Positions 8,942 to 17,777 of a stretch of DNA of 64,000 bases are shown in pieces (within the stretch, counting starts at the first letter, position 1; each line of letters starts with the position of its first letter). The notes beneath the pieces were generated by a model. It was not told the DNA's origin. It did not search any database and saw only the letters and a program-made list of their open reading frames with translations. The DNA is taken from positions 62,001 to 126,000 of the forward strand of contig JADKKQ010000003.1 of the NCBI GenBank assembly GCA_016720425.1, read 5' to 3'. The translations under genes and the position numbers were made by a program. Source of the stretch: Betaproteobacteria bacterium. GTDB lineage: Bacteria > Pseudomonadota > Gammaproteobacteria > Burkholderiales > Casimicrobiaceae.

Positions 8942-9988
8942 TCACGCGACGGCCGGTTGCTCGTCGCGGCCGGCGACGCTCACCCGATTGCGACCAAGCG
9001 TCTTGGCCGCATAGAGCGCGCGGTCGGCACGTGCGACCAGATCAACCGTGGTCTCTCCGTCGAGGTAGCTCGCCACACCGATGGAAATCGTGATGTTGCC
9101 GACCGTCTCGTTGCTGTTCAGGTTCCGCACCCGGCCCGCTGCGATCGTCGCGCGCAGCGTCTCGGCAAGGCATGTCGCGCCGTCGAGCAGCGTCCCCGGC
9201 AGCAGCACCGCGAACTCTTCGCCGCCGAACCGCGCCGCGGTGTCCTTGCCCTTGACGTTCGCCTGCAGAGCTTTCCCCACCGCCTGCAGCACCTTGTCAC
9301 CGAACAGGTGGCCGTAGGTGTCGTTGACGCGCTTGAAGTGATCGATGTCCAGCATCAGCAGGCAGGGCCCGGCGCCGCCCTCCTGCACACCGGCGAGGCA
9401 AGCCTCGAATGCCCGGTCGAGCGCGCGGCGGTTGGCAAGCCCCGTCAGCGCGTCGACGAGCGCCTCCTCGCGCACCCGGTGCACCTCCTGCTTCAACTCC
9501 GCGGCCTCGCGCTGGCTGGCTTCCAGACGTGCCTGCAGCGTGTCGATCGCCCCCCGCATCGCCTGGGTGTTGCTCCGGATGTCCTGGAGCGCGTCCGTCA
9601 TCGCGCCGGGGTCCTGCGGCCGGGCAATGGCCTCGCTGCAGCGTTCGAGCGCGCCGCCGAAGGTCGAAGCTTGATCTCCGGCCCGGGCCGTCGACTCGGC
9701 CACATCGGCTACGATCCGCTCGATCCTGGCGCTGATGCGCTGCGAGGACTCGTCGCTGATGTCGGCGATGTATCGGTCGTACAGTTCGTAGGTCGCCTCG
9801 TCGTTCAGGCGATTGCCGCCCTTCGTCAGCTCTTCGACGGCCTTCTTGAGCGCCGGATTGACGCCGGCCACGTAGTCGTACCAGACCGCATAGCTGACCG
9901 GGTGCAGCCCGGCGGCCTGCCGGGTCATGTGCTGCAACGCCAGCCGCAGGTACTCGGCGCTTTGCTGGATGTCGTCTCGGTATCTCAT
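8942..9988 (-). CDS. Diguanylate cyclase, soluble, with helical N-terminus
   Basis: A 348-residue cytosolic protein. Residues 1-165 are helical and charged, starting MRYRDDIQQSAEYLRLALQHM, a type of N-terminus common in short GGDEF proteins of beta- and gammaproteobacteria. The GGDEF domain (about 175-345) has DIDHFKRVNDTYGH and GGEEF (255-259). The I-site position reads KGKD, not RxxD, so product inhibition is probably weakened. The frame continues upstream of ATG 9988, but that sequence is Arg-rich and non-conserved. Confidence 0.88.
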   Translation of the reverse strand: MRYRDDIQQSAEYLRLALQHMTRQAAGLHPVSYAVWYDYVAGVNPALKKAVEELTKGGNRLNDEATYELYDRYIADISDESSQRISARIERIVADVAESTARAGDQASTFGGALERCSEAIARPQDPGAMTDALQDIRSNTQAMRGAIDTLQARLEASQREAAELKQEVHRVREEALVDALTGLANRRALDRAFEACLAGVQEGGAGPCLLMLDIDHFKRVNDTYGHLFGDKVLQAVGKALQANVKGKDTAARFGGEEFAVLLPGTLLDGATCLAETLRATIAAGRVRNLNSNETVGNITISIGVASYLDGETTVDLVARADRALYAAKTLGRNRVSVAGRDEQPAVA

Positions 9989-10322
9989 CGCTGACTGGTC
10001 CGATTTTTCGGGTGCCGCTGAAGCCGCGGTCGTCGAGAGTTGAAAGTGGACCTGTCGCCGCCGACGAGGCCTTTCACGGAACGCAAGGAGGACCCCTCGT
10101 CTCTCGACTTTGTCGTCTACAGAGGAACATCCAGCCATCACCGTCCTCGGATGGGGGCGTGGGCATGGCCGGCCCAAATCCGATCATCCCCTGTCTATCG
10201 GCCGCGAAAGGGCCGAGTAAAGGGGGATTTCGCCCGCATCGGTCGCCGACGCCGAGGGCGCCCTTCTCCGTCGTTTGCGGCTTGCGCGTAGAATCGGCCG
10301 GGTTTTCGCCGTCCGATCCCCC
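9989..10322. other. Divergent intergenic region, no gene recognised
   Basis: 334 bp between a leftward diguanylate cyclase and a rightward sensor kinase. It must contain both promoters, but I see no convincing sigma-70, sigma-28 or FlhDC-type element, no RNA gene and no clear terminator. Confidence 0.5.
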
Positions 10323-11828
10323 ATGCCTCCGTCACCGCCGCCCCGCCCGCTCGAACTCGTGGTCGTCGAGGACAACGACGACGATTACCTGTTGCTGGTC
10401 GCGCACCTGTCCGCGGCCGGGTGGCAGTTGCATCCGACACGGGTCGAAACCGGGGCGGATCTGCAGGCAGCCCTCGCCCGCGGCGCCACCGACGCCGTCA
10501 TTTCCGACCACCAGTTGCCGCGTTTCGGTTCGATGCAGGCGCTGGCCATGGTCCGCGCCGTCGATCCCGACCTGCCGTTCGTGCTGGTCTCCGGGGCGAT
10601 CGGCGAGGAAGTCGCGGTCGCGGCGATGCAGGCCGGCGCCGACGACTACGTGATGAAGGACCGGCTCACGCGGCTGGCTCCGGCGTTGACGCATGCGCTC
10701 GAGGCGGCGGCAAGCCGGCGGCGGCAGCGGGCGGCCGAAGCGGCGCTGGTCGAGAGCGAGGCACGCTTTCGCGCGCTGGCCGCCAACCTGCCCGGCGTCG
10801 TCTTCCAGATCCTGAGCGACGCCGACCGGCACCCGCTGGTCTACCTCAGCGAGGCGGCGCAGCGGCTGTTCGGCGAGCCGATCGAGCGTCTGCTGGACAA
10901 TCCCGACGGGTTTCTCGATCGCTTCGACCCCGACGCCGCGCAGGCGTTGCGCGCGGCGCTGACCGGGCACAGCGGTCGCCTCGCCGACCTGCGCTGGTCC
11001 GGGACGCTGCGCCCGCAAAGCGGCCGCGGGCGCGTCTGGGTTGCGCTCGCGGCGAGCCCGCGTCGGCTGCCCTCGGGCAGCGTCCGCTGGGACGGCATCC
11101 TGACCGACATCACCGCGCAGAAGGAGGCCGAACACGCGTTGGTGCAGTCGCGGACGGAGCTGCGCGACCTCGCCTCGCACCTCGCCCGCGTGCGCGAGGA
11201 GGAACGCGAAGCGATCGCGCGCGAGATCCACGACGACGTCGGCAGCACGCTGATGGCGGTCAAGTTCTCCGTCGCCTGGCTCAAGGGCCAGCTCGGCCAC
11301 GAAGCGCCGGCGGTGGCCAAGCTCGCGGACCTCGACCGGCTGGTCGACGTCGCGATCCTGTCCTCGTCGCGGATCATGCACGACCTGCGGCCCGGCATCC
11401 TGGACGAGGGCATCGTCGCGGCGCTCGAGTGGCAGGCCCGCGATTTCCAGCAGCGGATGGGCATCACCTGCGGTTTCACGGCGTCGGCCGATGAGATTCC
11501 GGTCGATCGCGCGACGGCGATCACCGTGTTCCGCATCTGCCAGGAAGGGCTCAACAACGTGGCAAAATACGCGGCGGCGCACCGGGTCGACGTGCGCCTG
11601 GACGGCCGGCCGGGCCGGCTGCGCATGACCGTGCACGACGACGGCAAGGGCATCCACCCGCTCGACCTCGCCAAGCCGGATTGCTTCGGCCTGCGCGGCA
11701 TGAAGGAGCGCGCGGTTTCGCTCGGCGGCTCGGTGGCGATCACCGGCGGGCCCGGACGCGGCACCACCATCACGCTGACGCTGCCGGTCGCCGACCCGAC
11801 CCCCGGCGACGACGGAGACAGCCAGTGA
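10323..11828 (+). CDS. Sensor histidine kinase with N-terminal receiver domain (REC-PAS-HisKA_3-HATPase)
   Basis: A 501-residue soluble hybrid kinase. The N-terminal receiver (about 10-130) has LELVVVEDNDDDYLLL and phospho-Asp62 in VISDHQLPRF. A PAS domain (about 150-270) follows, then a NarX/DegS-type dimerisation domain with phospho-His303 in AREIHDDVGSTL, and an ATPase domain (about 395-495) with EGLNNVAKYA, DDGKGI and FGLRGMKERA. It has no transmembrane segment, so it senses a cytoplasmic cue or is driven by phosphorylation of its own receiver. Its stop overlaps the GTG of the LuxR-type regulator, so the two form a two-component pair. Confidence 0.9.
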   Translation: MPPSPPPRPLELVVVEDNDDDYLLLVAHLSAAGWQLHPTRVETGADLQAALARGATDAVISDHQLPRFGSMQALAMVRAVDPDLPFVLVSGAIGEEVAVAAMQAGADDYVMKDRLTRLAPALTHALEAAASRRRQRAAEAALVESEARFRALAANLPGVVFQILSDADRHPLVYLSEAAQRLFGEPIERLLDNPDGFLDRFDPDAAQALRAALTGHSGRLADLRWSGTLRPQSGRGRVWVALAASPRRLPSGSVRWDGILTDITAQKEAEHALVQSRTELRDLASHLARVREEEREAIAREIHDDVGSTLMAVKFSVAWLKGQLGHEAPAVAKLADLDRLVDVAILSSSRIMHDLRPGILDEGIVAALEWQARDFQQRMGITCGFTASADEIPVDRATAITVFRICQEGLNNVAKYAAAHRVDVRLDGRPGRLRMTVHDDGKGIHPLDLAKPDCFGLRGMKERAVSLGGSVAITGGPGRGTTITLTLPVADPTPGDDGDSQ

Positions 11829-12457
11829 TCAACATCGTGCTCGCCGACGACCACGCCCTCGTGCGACAGGGGCTGAAGCAGATCCTGCTCGCGCAGGCCG
11901 ACCTCGCCGTGGGGGGCGAGGCCGCCAATCACGGCGAGGTGATGCAGCTGGTGCGCAAGTCGCCGCCGGACGTTCTCGTGCTCGACATCAACATGCCGGG
12001 CAAGAACGGCATCGACACGCTGAAGCAGGTCAAGCAGGAATTTCCCCGGCTGCCGGTGCTGATGCTGTCGATGTACCCCGAGGACCAGTACGCGGTGCGC
12101 GCGCTGAAGGCTGGCGCATCGGGCTACCTGACCAAGATGGCGGCCGCCGAGCAGTTGGTCGACGCCATCCGCATCGTCGCCCGCGGGCGCAAGTACATCA
12201 CGCCGGAACTCGCGCAGTCGCTCGCCGACAGCCTCGACCGCGACCCCGACGTGCCCCCGCACGAACTGCTGTCCGACCGCGAGTTCCAGGTGCTGCGGCT
12301 GATCGCCTCGGGGCGCACGCTGGCGCAGATCGGCGACGACCTCGCGCTGTCGCCCAAGACGGTCAGCGTCTACCGGGCGCGGCTGCTGGCCAAGCTGCGG
12401 CTCGCCAGCAATGCGGAGCTCACGCGCTACGCGCTGACCCACCAGCTGGTCGACTGA
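11825..12457 (+). CDS. NarL/FixJ-family response regulator
   Basis: DNA-binding partner of the preceding kinase. It has 210 residues, with a receiver domain (LADDHALVRQGL at the N-terminus, phospho-Asp54 in VLVLDINMPG, KAGASGYLTK near residue 100) and a C-terminal LuxR helix-turn-helix (LSDREFQVLRLIASG, then SPKTVSVYRARLLAKL). The GTG start at 11825 overlaps the kinase stop by four bases (GTGA), indicating translational coupling. Targets are unknown; the palindrome upstream of flhDC has the size expected for a NarL-type dimer, but nothing links the two directly. Confidence 0.92.
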   Translation: MINIVLADDHALVRQGLKQILLAQADLAVGGEAANHGEVMQLVRKSPPDVLVLDINMPGKNGIDTLKQVKQEFPRLPVLMLSMYPEDQYAVRALKAGASGYLTKMAAAEQLVDAIRIVARGRKYITPELAQSLADSLDRDPDVPPHELLSDREFQVLRLIASGRTLAQIGDDLALSPKTVSVYRARLLAKLRLASNAELTRYALTHQLVD

Positions 12458-12483
12458 CTTCGTTCCATAGGCCGCGCTCCAGG

Positions 12484-12622
12484 GCGCGGACTCGTCGGCG
12501 TCGAAAGCGTTCGCGGCTGAAGCCGCTCCTACAGGGGGCCGGCGCGTGGGATTCTTTGGGAGCGCCCTCGGGCGCGAACTCGTCGGCGTCGAAAGCAATC
12601 GCGGCTGAAGCCGCTCCTACAG
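12484..12622. repeat. Two tandem REP-like repeat copies plus a partial third
   Basis: Copies of about 51-53 bp at 12484-12534 and 12570-12622 share ACTCGTCGGCGTCGAAAGC and then TCGCGGCTGAAGCCGCTCC, which ends in TACAG. The latter part contains the palindrome CGGCTGAAGCCG and resembles widespread proteobacterial REP sequences. A decayed third copy lies near 12661-12676. The second copy supplies the TAG stop of the diguanylate cyclase at 12617. A relative with ACTTCAGT in the centre occurs at 29251-29309. Confidence 0.7.
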
Positions 12623-14509
12623 CCCCGGATTCGCGCCCGGCCCCGACGTTGAGGAGAGGAATCGCGGCTGAGCTCCTGCGGGGGTGCTCGCCTTGGCCGA
12701 TCGCCGCGGGGCGAACACCCGGTTCTTGCCCGCTTCCTTGGCCCGATAGAGCGCGCGGTCGGCGCGCTCGACCAGATCGTCCTGCGATTCGCCGGTGACC
12801 CGCTGGGCGACGCCGGCGCTGAACGTGATCAGCACCTTTTCGTTGTTGTGCAGGAAGAACCGCTTGGTCAGCTCGCGCTGGACCCGGGTCATCACCTTGA
12901 CCGCTTCGTCGACCCGGGTGTCGCTCAGCAGGATCACGAACTCCTCGCCGCCGAAGCGCGCGATCACGTCCGACGGTCGCAGCGCCTGGCGCACGACGCG
13001 GGCGAGATGGACGAGTGCCAGGTCGCCGGCCTGGTGACCCAGCGTGTCGTTGACGTTCTTGAAGTTGTCGATGTCGAGCACCGCCAGCGACAGCGGCTCG
13101 TCGCGCCGTTCCGAGCGGGCCGCCTCGCTCTCGAACGCGCGGGCGAGGCCGCGGCGGTTGGGCAGTGCGGTGAGGTGGTCCTCGTGCATCCGCTCGCTGA
13201 CCGTCGCCAGCTCGCGCTCCAGCTGCGAGACGCGGTGCTGGTATTCGTTGACCTTTTCCTGCGTCTGCAGAAGGTCGTCGCGCGAGCGCTGCAGGTTGAA
13301 CTGCACGCCGCGGGTGTCCTGCATCACCGCGCCGATGATGTCCGAAATCTCCGCCAGGTCGGTGGCGCTCTCGATCTTGGACGCATAGCCGGCGATGCGG
13401 TCGTGGTAGTCGCCGGTGCTGTCGGCCATCGTGCCGAGGCGGTCGATGAACGTCGAGACCATGTTCTTCAGCGCTTCCTTGGCCTCGTCGAGGCTGTGCT
13501 TCAGCGTTCCCTGCTTGAACACGATCTCGCGCAGGCTGCGCTCGAGTTGGGCGATGTCGGTCTGCACCAGCGGACGCGCGGTCATCTCCTCGACCACCTT
13601 CATCTGCCCGGCCAGCCAGTCCTCGCCGGAGACGAGCTCGGCCACGTTGCCGACCAGGATGTGCAGCAGGCGCAGCAGTCCTTGCTGGACGCCCAGCTGG
13701 TCCTCGCCGCGGATCTCCAGCGCGACCCAGAATTGCTTGAGCTTCTGGCCGAGGTCGGCGATCGCCGCCGGCGAATGCGCACCGCGGGCTTCGGCTGCCA
13801 GCAGCTGCGCCTCGTGGACGAGCTCCGGGTTGTAGCCCAGGCGTTCGACGACGCCGTAGGTGAGCGTCTGCGCCAGCAATTCGCACGCCAGCGCGACCGC
13901 ATCGCTTTCGGGCCTGATTTCAGTCGAGAACGTCAGCGCGGTCTCGCGGGCGCTCGGGACGTCGAGATCCGCCGCAATCGCCGGCGACGGCGACGCCGGC
14001 TCGCCCGGCTCCGAGGGGGGCGCCACGGTTTCGGACCAGCCGCGCACCAGGCCGCGCAGCCGGGTGTAGAGAACTTCCGGCGTGCCGCTGCTGGCGGCGA
14101 TCACGTGCTCCAGCATCTCGCGCTTCTTCCCCCGCGTCAGCCCCGGGGTGCGCGCTTCCCACTGGTTCAGCAGCTCGCGCAGCAGCGGACCCCACGACGG
14201 TGTCGCGGTCGGCGCCCTGGCGCCGACCAGTCGCAGCAACGCCGTCTTGGTCTCCGGCCAGGCGGCGAGCCCCACCGCGCGCTCCAGCGCCATCGCTTCG
14301 CGCGGAACCTCGCCTGGCTGCCGCAGCACCTCCGCCGCGAGCTCCTGCAGCATGGTCGTCGCCGAGAGCACCTCCGGCCGCGTGCCGGGCGTGGCGATCT
14401 CGTGATACATCCGCGAATAGTTGTCGGGGGTCGGCGCGAGTCGCCGCTGCGCAAGCTGGCGCAGCGCTTCGCGGGCGATCTCCGACGGGTTGGGCGGTCT
14501 GGGCACCAC
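12617..14509 (-). CDS. Diguanylate cyclase, long N-terminal helical region
   Basis: A 630-residue cytosolic protein. The N-terminus (PSEIAREALRQLAQRRLAPTPDNYSRMYHEIA) matches a type seen in large GGDEF proteins of betaproteobacteria; the middle is helical. The catalytic domain (about 440-605) has LDIDNFKNVNDTLGHQAGD, GGEEF at 520-524 and the RPSD I-site at 511-514, so it should be active with product inhibition. The last 20 or so residues (after KNRVFAPRRSAK) are repeat-derived: the stop codon is inside a REP-like copy. It precedes flgL on the same strand with an 80-bp gap. Confidence 0.88.
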   Translation of the reverse strand: MVPRPPNPSEIAREALRQLAQRRLAPTPDNYSRMYHEIATPGTRPEVLSATTMLQELAAEVLRQPGEVPREAMALERAVGLAAWPETKTALLRLVGARAPTATPSWGPLLRELLNQWEARTPGLTRGKKREMLEHVIAASSGTPEVLYTRLRGLVRGWSETVAPPSEPGEPASPSPAIAADLDVPSARETALTFSTEIRPESDAVALACELLAQTLTYGVVERLGYNPELVHEAQLLAAEARGAHSPAAIADLGQKLKQFWVALEIRGEDQLGVQQGLLRLLHILVGNVAELVSGEDWLAGQMKVVEEMTARPLVQTDIAQLERSLREIVFKQGTLKHSLDEAKEALKNMVSTFIDRLGTMADSTGDYHDRIAGYASKIESATDLAEISDIIGAVMQDTRGVQFNLQRSRDDLLQTQEKVNEYQHRVSQLERELATVSERMHEDHLTALPNRRGLARAFESEAARSERRDEPLSLAVLDIDNFKNVNDTLGHQAGDLALVHLARVVRQALRPSDVIARFGGEEFVILLSDTRVDEAVKVMTRVQRELTKRFFLHNNEKVLITFSAGVAQRVTGESQDDLVERADRALYRAKEAGKNRVFAPRRSAKASTPAGAQPRFLSSTSGPGANPGL

Positions 14510-14590
14510 GATGCGGCAGCGACGTTTCGTTGGTTTGCGCGATGACGGCCACCGCGGGCGTGACGACGCGCCGCGCGCCCGCTCGTCGGA

Positions 14591-15799
14591 TCAGAGGTAG
14601 TTAAAGAGCGACAGCCCGCTCACCTGCAGGAACGACTTCTGCGACGCTTCGAGCGCGAGCTGCTGCCGGGCGAAGTCCGACAGCGCCTTGCTGTAGTCCA
14701 GATCCTGCAGCCGCGACAGCGTCGCCTCGTACTGCAGCGTCCGCGCCTCGTTGTGGGCGGCCAGCGAATCGAGTTCGCGCATCCTGGCGCCGAGGCCCGC
14801 ACGCGTGGTCAGCACCGCCTCCTGCGCCTGCGACAGGTTCTGCAGCGCGAGGTTGAGGCCGTTGCCGAGCCGTGCCTTGTCGCCGGCGGTGGCCGTCGGC
14901 GCGCGCAGTGTGGCGATGAGCTCCTGCACCGTGGTGAACACGCTCTGGTGTCCCGACGGCGTGAGCGTGAACTGGTCGCCCGAGAGCGGGTCGCCGGTGA
15001 TCGTGACCTGCATGCCGGCGACGGCGATCGCGCTCCCGGGCACGTAGGCGTTGCCGGTGGAGACCGTCGTCGCGGCGGTGACGTCGACGACGTCGTAGGT
15101 CGTGACCCCTGCCGCGACGTTGAAGTGCAGCCGGTAGCCGTGGCCGTCGAGCAGCGTCGGGTCGGTCACGCTGCCGGCAGCGACGATCCCCGCGCCCGCA
15201 TTGGTGGCGGCGGCACGGGCAGTGAACGTCCCGTTGCCGGTCCGCACCGCGTTGAACAGCGCCTCGCCGTTCTCGCTGACCGGCAGATCGCGGCCGTCGG
15301 CGACGGTGAGCGCGCGCTGCCCCTGATCGCCCTGGTAGGCATAGCTGCCGCCGACCAGCGCGAACGGTTGCGTGCCGACGGCGAAGCCGCCGAAGAGATA
15401 GCCACCGTCGGCGCCGCGGCTGTTGGCGAGGCCGACGAGCTGCTGCAGCCGGCCTTCGAGATCGGTCGCCAGGCTTCGTCGATCCGCGTCGGAGAGCGAT
15501 CCCGCACCGCCGTTGATGGCCAGCGTCCGCATTTCGATCAGCGTGTCGCCGACGTCGGCGAGGATCGAGTCGTTGAGGCCGAGGCTCTCCGCAGCGGTGA
15601 TGAGATTGGCGCCGAAGCGCTCGATGCGCGCCTTCGACTGGCCGACCACGACGACCTCCGCCGAGGCGATCGGGTCGTCGGAAGGCGCGAGCATCCGCTT
15701 GCCGGAGGCGATCCGCTGCTGGTTCGCGAACAGTTCCGACTGGTTCCGGCCGATCGCGTCGGCGCCCTGCGAGTACAGCTGTGAAGTGCTGATGCGCAT
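14591..15799 (-). CDS. flgL: Flagellar hook-filament junction protein FlgL
   Basis: The second junction protein, joining FlgK to the filament. The 402-residue protein begins MRISTSQLYSQGADAIGRNQSELFANQQRIASGKRM and ends in the helix LSDFARQQLALEASQKSFLQVSGLSLFNYL; these terminal coiled-coil helices resemble flagellin. The middle is a threonine/alanine-rich surface domain. It follows flgK by 17 bp and should be co-transcribed, including from the sigma-28 promoter before flgK. Confidence 0.95.
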   Translation of the reverse strand: MRISTSQLYSQGADAIGRNQSELFANQQRIASGKRMLAPSDDPIASAEVVVVGQSKARIERFGANLITAAESLGLNDSILADVGDTLIEMRTLAINGGAGSLSDADRRSLATDLEGRLQQLVGLANSRGADGGYLFGGFAVGTQPFALVGGSYAYQGDQGQRALTVADGRDLPVSENGEALFNAVRTGNGTFTARAAATNAGAGIVAAGSVTDPTLLDGHGYRLHFNVAAGVTTYDVVDVTAATTVSTGNAYVPGSAIAVAGMQVTITGDPLSGDQFTLTPSGHQSVFTTVQELIATLRAPTATAGDKARLGNGLNLALQNLSQAQEAVLTTRAGLGARMRELDSLAAHNEARTLQYEATLSRLQDLDYSKALSDFARQQLALEASQKSFLQVSGLSLFNYL

Positions 15800-15816
15800 G
15801 TCAGTGCCCGCTCATC

Positions 15817-17748
15817 CTAGTTGCCGAAAATGCCGAGCACGGTCTGGAACAGCGAGGCGGCGATGGCCATCACCTTGCCGGATGCCTGGTAGGCCTGCTG
15901 GTAGCGCTGCAGGTTGGCCGCCTCCTCGTCGAGGTTGACGCCGGAGACCGACGCCTGCGTGTCCTGGGCCTGCGCCAGCAACCGCGCCTGGGCGGCGCTC
16001 TCGATGCCGATCTCGTGCGTCGCGCTGCCGACGGTGCTGACCAGCTGGCCGTAGGCGCCGTGCAGCGTCGTCGTCCCGTTCGCCACCAGTTGGCGCGTGG
16101 ACAGTCCGCCGAGCAACAGCGCGTTGCGGTTGTCGCCGGCGCCATTGGTGTTCGGGCGGACGGTGAACTGGTCGCCGCCCGCGGGCACGCCGCCCAGCGT
16201 GAAGCGCAGGCCACCGAACGCCACCGTGGCACCCGCCGCGTAGGGGATCGGCGCGCCGGCGGCGTACGCGGTCGTCGTCGTGCCGACGGTGACCTCGACC
16301 GCGACCGTGGTCGAGAAGGTCGTCGCCGGGGTGGCGAAGCTGAACGTGACCGGCGCGGCGAGCGGGGTCGCCGGATAGCTCGCGTCGACGCTGCCGGCGG
16401 AGATCGTCCCGGAGCCGGTGTTCGCGGTGGCCGCGCCGGTGCGGATCGGGGCCGCCACGGCGATCCGGGCCGGATCGCCCAGCGCCAGCCGCAGGTCGAC
16501 TGCGGCCGAACGCGTGGGCTGGATCAGGAACCGGTCGCCGGCGACCGGCGTGCCGCTGCCGACGGCGATGCTGACGCCGTCGACGGTCTGGGGCAGCGTC
16601 GCGAAGGTCTGCGTGCTGCCGTCCTGGAGCCGCGTCAGGCGGTAGTTGGCGCCGTCATAGGCGAGCTGGTAGTCGCTGGTGGAGAGCGCACCGGGGTCGG
16701 TCACCGTCGCGGCAAGCGTCGCAGTCCCCGACAATGTCGTCGCACGCGCGCTCGGCACGCCGAAGAAGGCGCCGCCCAGCGCTCCCGTCAGGTCCTGTCC
16801 CAGCCCGTGCTGGTCGTTGAACGCCTGCGCGGTGACCAGCGCGATCCGTCCCAGCGCGTTCTCGCCCAGCGTCAGCTCGCCGTCGCGGTAGCGCAGCAGC
16901 CCGCCCAGCGCGCCGCCGGCCAGGTCCTGGGTGCGGAAGGGCACGAGCCCCCCCGGGGTGTCGAGCCCGACGGTGACGTCGACGGGGTTGGCCGACGAGC
17001 GTTGCGCCCGCAGCGCGTAGCTGGTCTCGCCGACCACCAGCGCCTGGCCATTGGACAGGAAGACGTTGAGCGCGCCGTCGCTCTGCAGGACGCCGGTGGC
17101 GCCGATCTGCTGATTGAGTTCCTGGACCAGCGCATCCCGCTGGTCGAGGAGATCGTTGGCCGGCAGGTGGTCGCCGGCAACGCCGATCGACTCGGCGATG
17201 CGGTGATTGAGCTCGGCAATCTGGCGCGAGTAGGAGTTGATGCTGCCGACCGTCGCCTCGATCTGCGTGTTCGTGCCGCCACGCATCTCGGCCAGCTGCT
17301 CGCCCAGCTGGTTGAAGCGCGAAACGAGCGCCTGCGCCGCGTTCAGCATCGTCTGCCGTGCGGGCATGTCGGCGGGCCGTGCGGCGACGGCGTTGACGCC
17401 GGCGAAGAAGTCGTCCAGCGCCGGGGCGAGCGAACTCACGCTGTCCCCGAAGAGGTTGTCGAGTTGGATCAACCGCGCCTCGCGCACGGCGAGCTCCGAC
17501 GCGCTCGCCTGCGTCTGCCGGACCTGGCTCGCCAGGAATTCGCTGTAGATGCGGCGGACCGTGTCGGCGTTGGTCCCCTGCCCGAAGTAGCCGGCGCCGG
17601 TGAATTGCGGCGCGCGCGCGCTTTGCACCAGCTGCTGCCGCGTGTAGCCGGGCGTGTTCACGTTGGCGATGTTGTGCCCGGTCGTGGTGAGGCCCGCCTG
17701 GGCGGCGTTGAGACCGGACAGACCGATGCCGAAGATGCTGGTGCCCAT
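15817..17748 (-). CDS. flgK: Flagellar hook-associated protein FlgK
   Basis: First hook-filament junction protein, 643 residues. The N-terminus GTSIFGIGLSGLNAAQAGLTTTGHNIANVNTPGYTRQ is the rod/hook-type D0 motif, and the C-terminus LDEEAANLQRYQQAYQASGKVMAIA is the matching helix. The long middle (about 330-530) is a Thr/Ala/Val-rich variable domain. It is exported by the flagellar type III apparatus with FlgN as chaperone. A sigma-28 promoter lies 48 bp before its start, inside the end of flgJ, so it can be expressed late independently of flgB-J. Confidence 0.96.
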   Translation of the reverse strand: MGTSIFGIGLSGLNAAQAGLTTTGHNIANVNTPGYTRQQLVQSARAPQFTGAGYFGQGTNADTVRRIYSEFLASQVRQTQASASELAVREARLIQLDNLFGDSVSSLAPALDDFFAGVNAVAARPADMPARQTMLNAAQALVSRFNQLGEQLAEMRGGTNTQIEATVGSINSYSRQIAELNHRIAESIGVAGDHLPANDLLDQRDALVQELNQQIGATGVLQSDGALNVFLSNGQALVVGETSYALRAQRSSANPVDVTVGLDTPGGLVPFRTQDLAGGALGGLLRYRDGELTLGENALGRIALVTAQAFNDQHGLGQDLTGALGGAFFGVPSARATTLSGTATLAATVTDPGALSTSDYQLAYDGANYRLTRLQDGSTQTFATLPQTVDGVSIAVGSGTPVAGDRFLIQPTRSAAVDLRLALGDPARIAVAAPIRTGAATANTGSGTISAGSVDASYPATPLAAPVTFSFATPATTFSTTVAVEVTVGTTTTAYAAGAPIPYAAGATVAFGGLRFTLGGVPAGGDQFTVRPNTNGAGDNRNALLLGGLSTRQLVANGTTTLHGAYGQLVSTVGSATHEIGIESAAQARLLAQAQDTQASVSGVNLDEEAANLQRYQQAYQASGKVMAIAASLFQTVLGIFGN

Positions 17749-17777
17749 TGCCTGCCTCGTGAAGAAACGCGGGCGCG

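Noticed and set aside
10190..10230. GCCGATAG on the minus strand plus TAAAGGGG on the plus strand as sigma-28 promoters
   Set aside because: Neither has the partner element at 11 or 15 bp.
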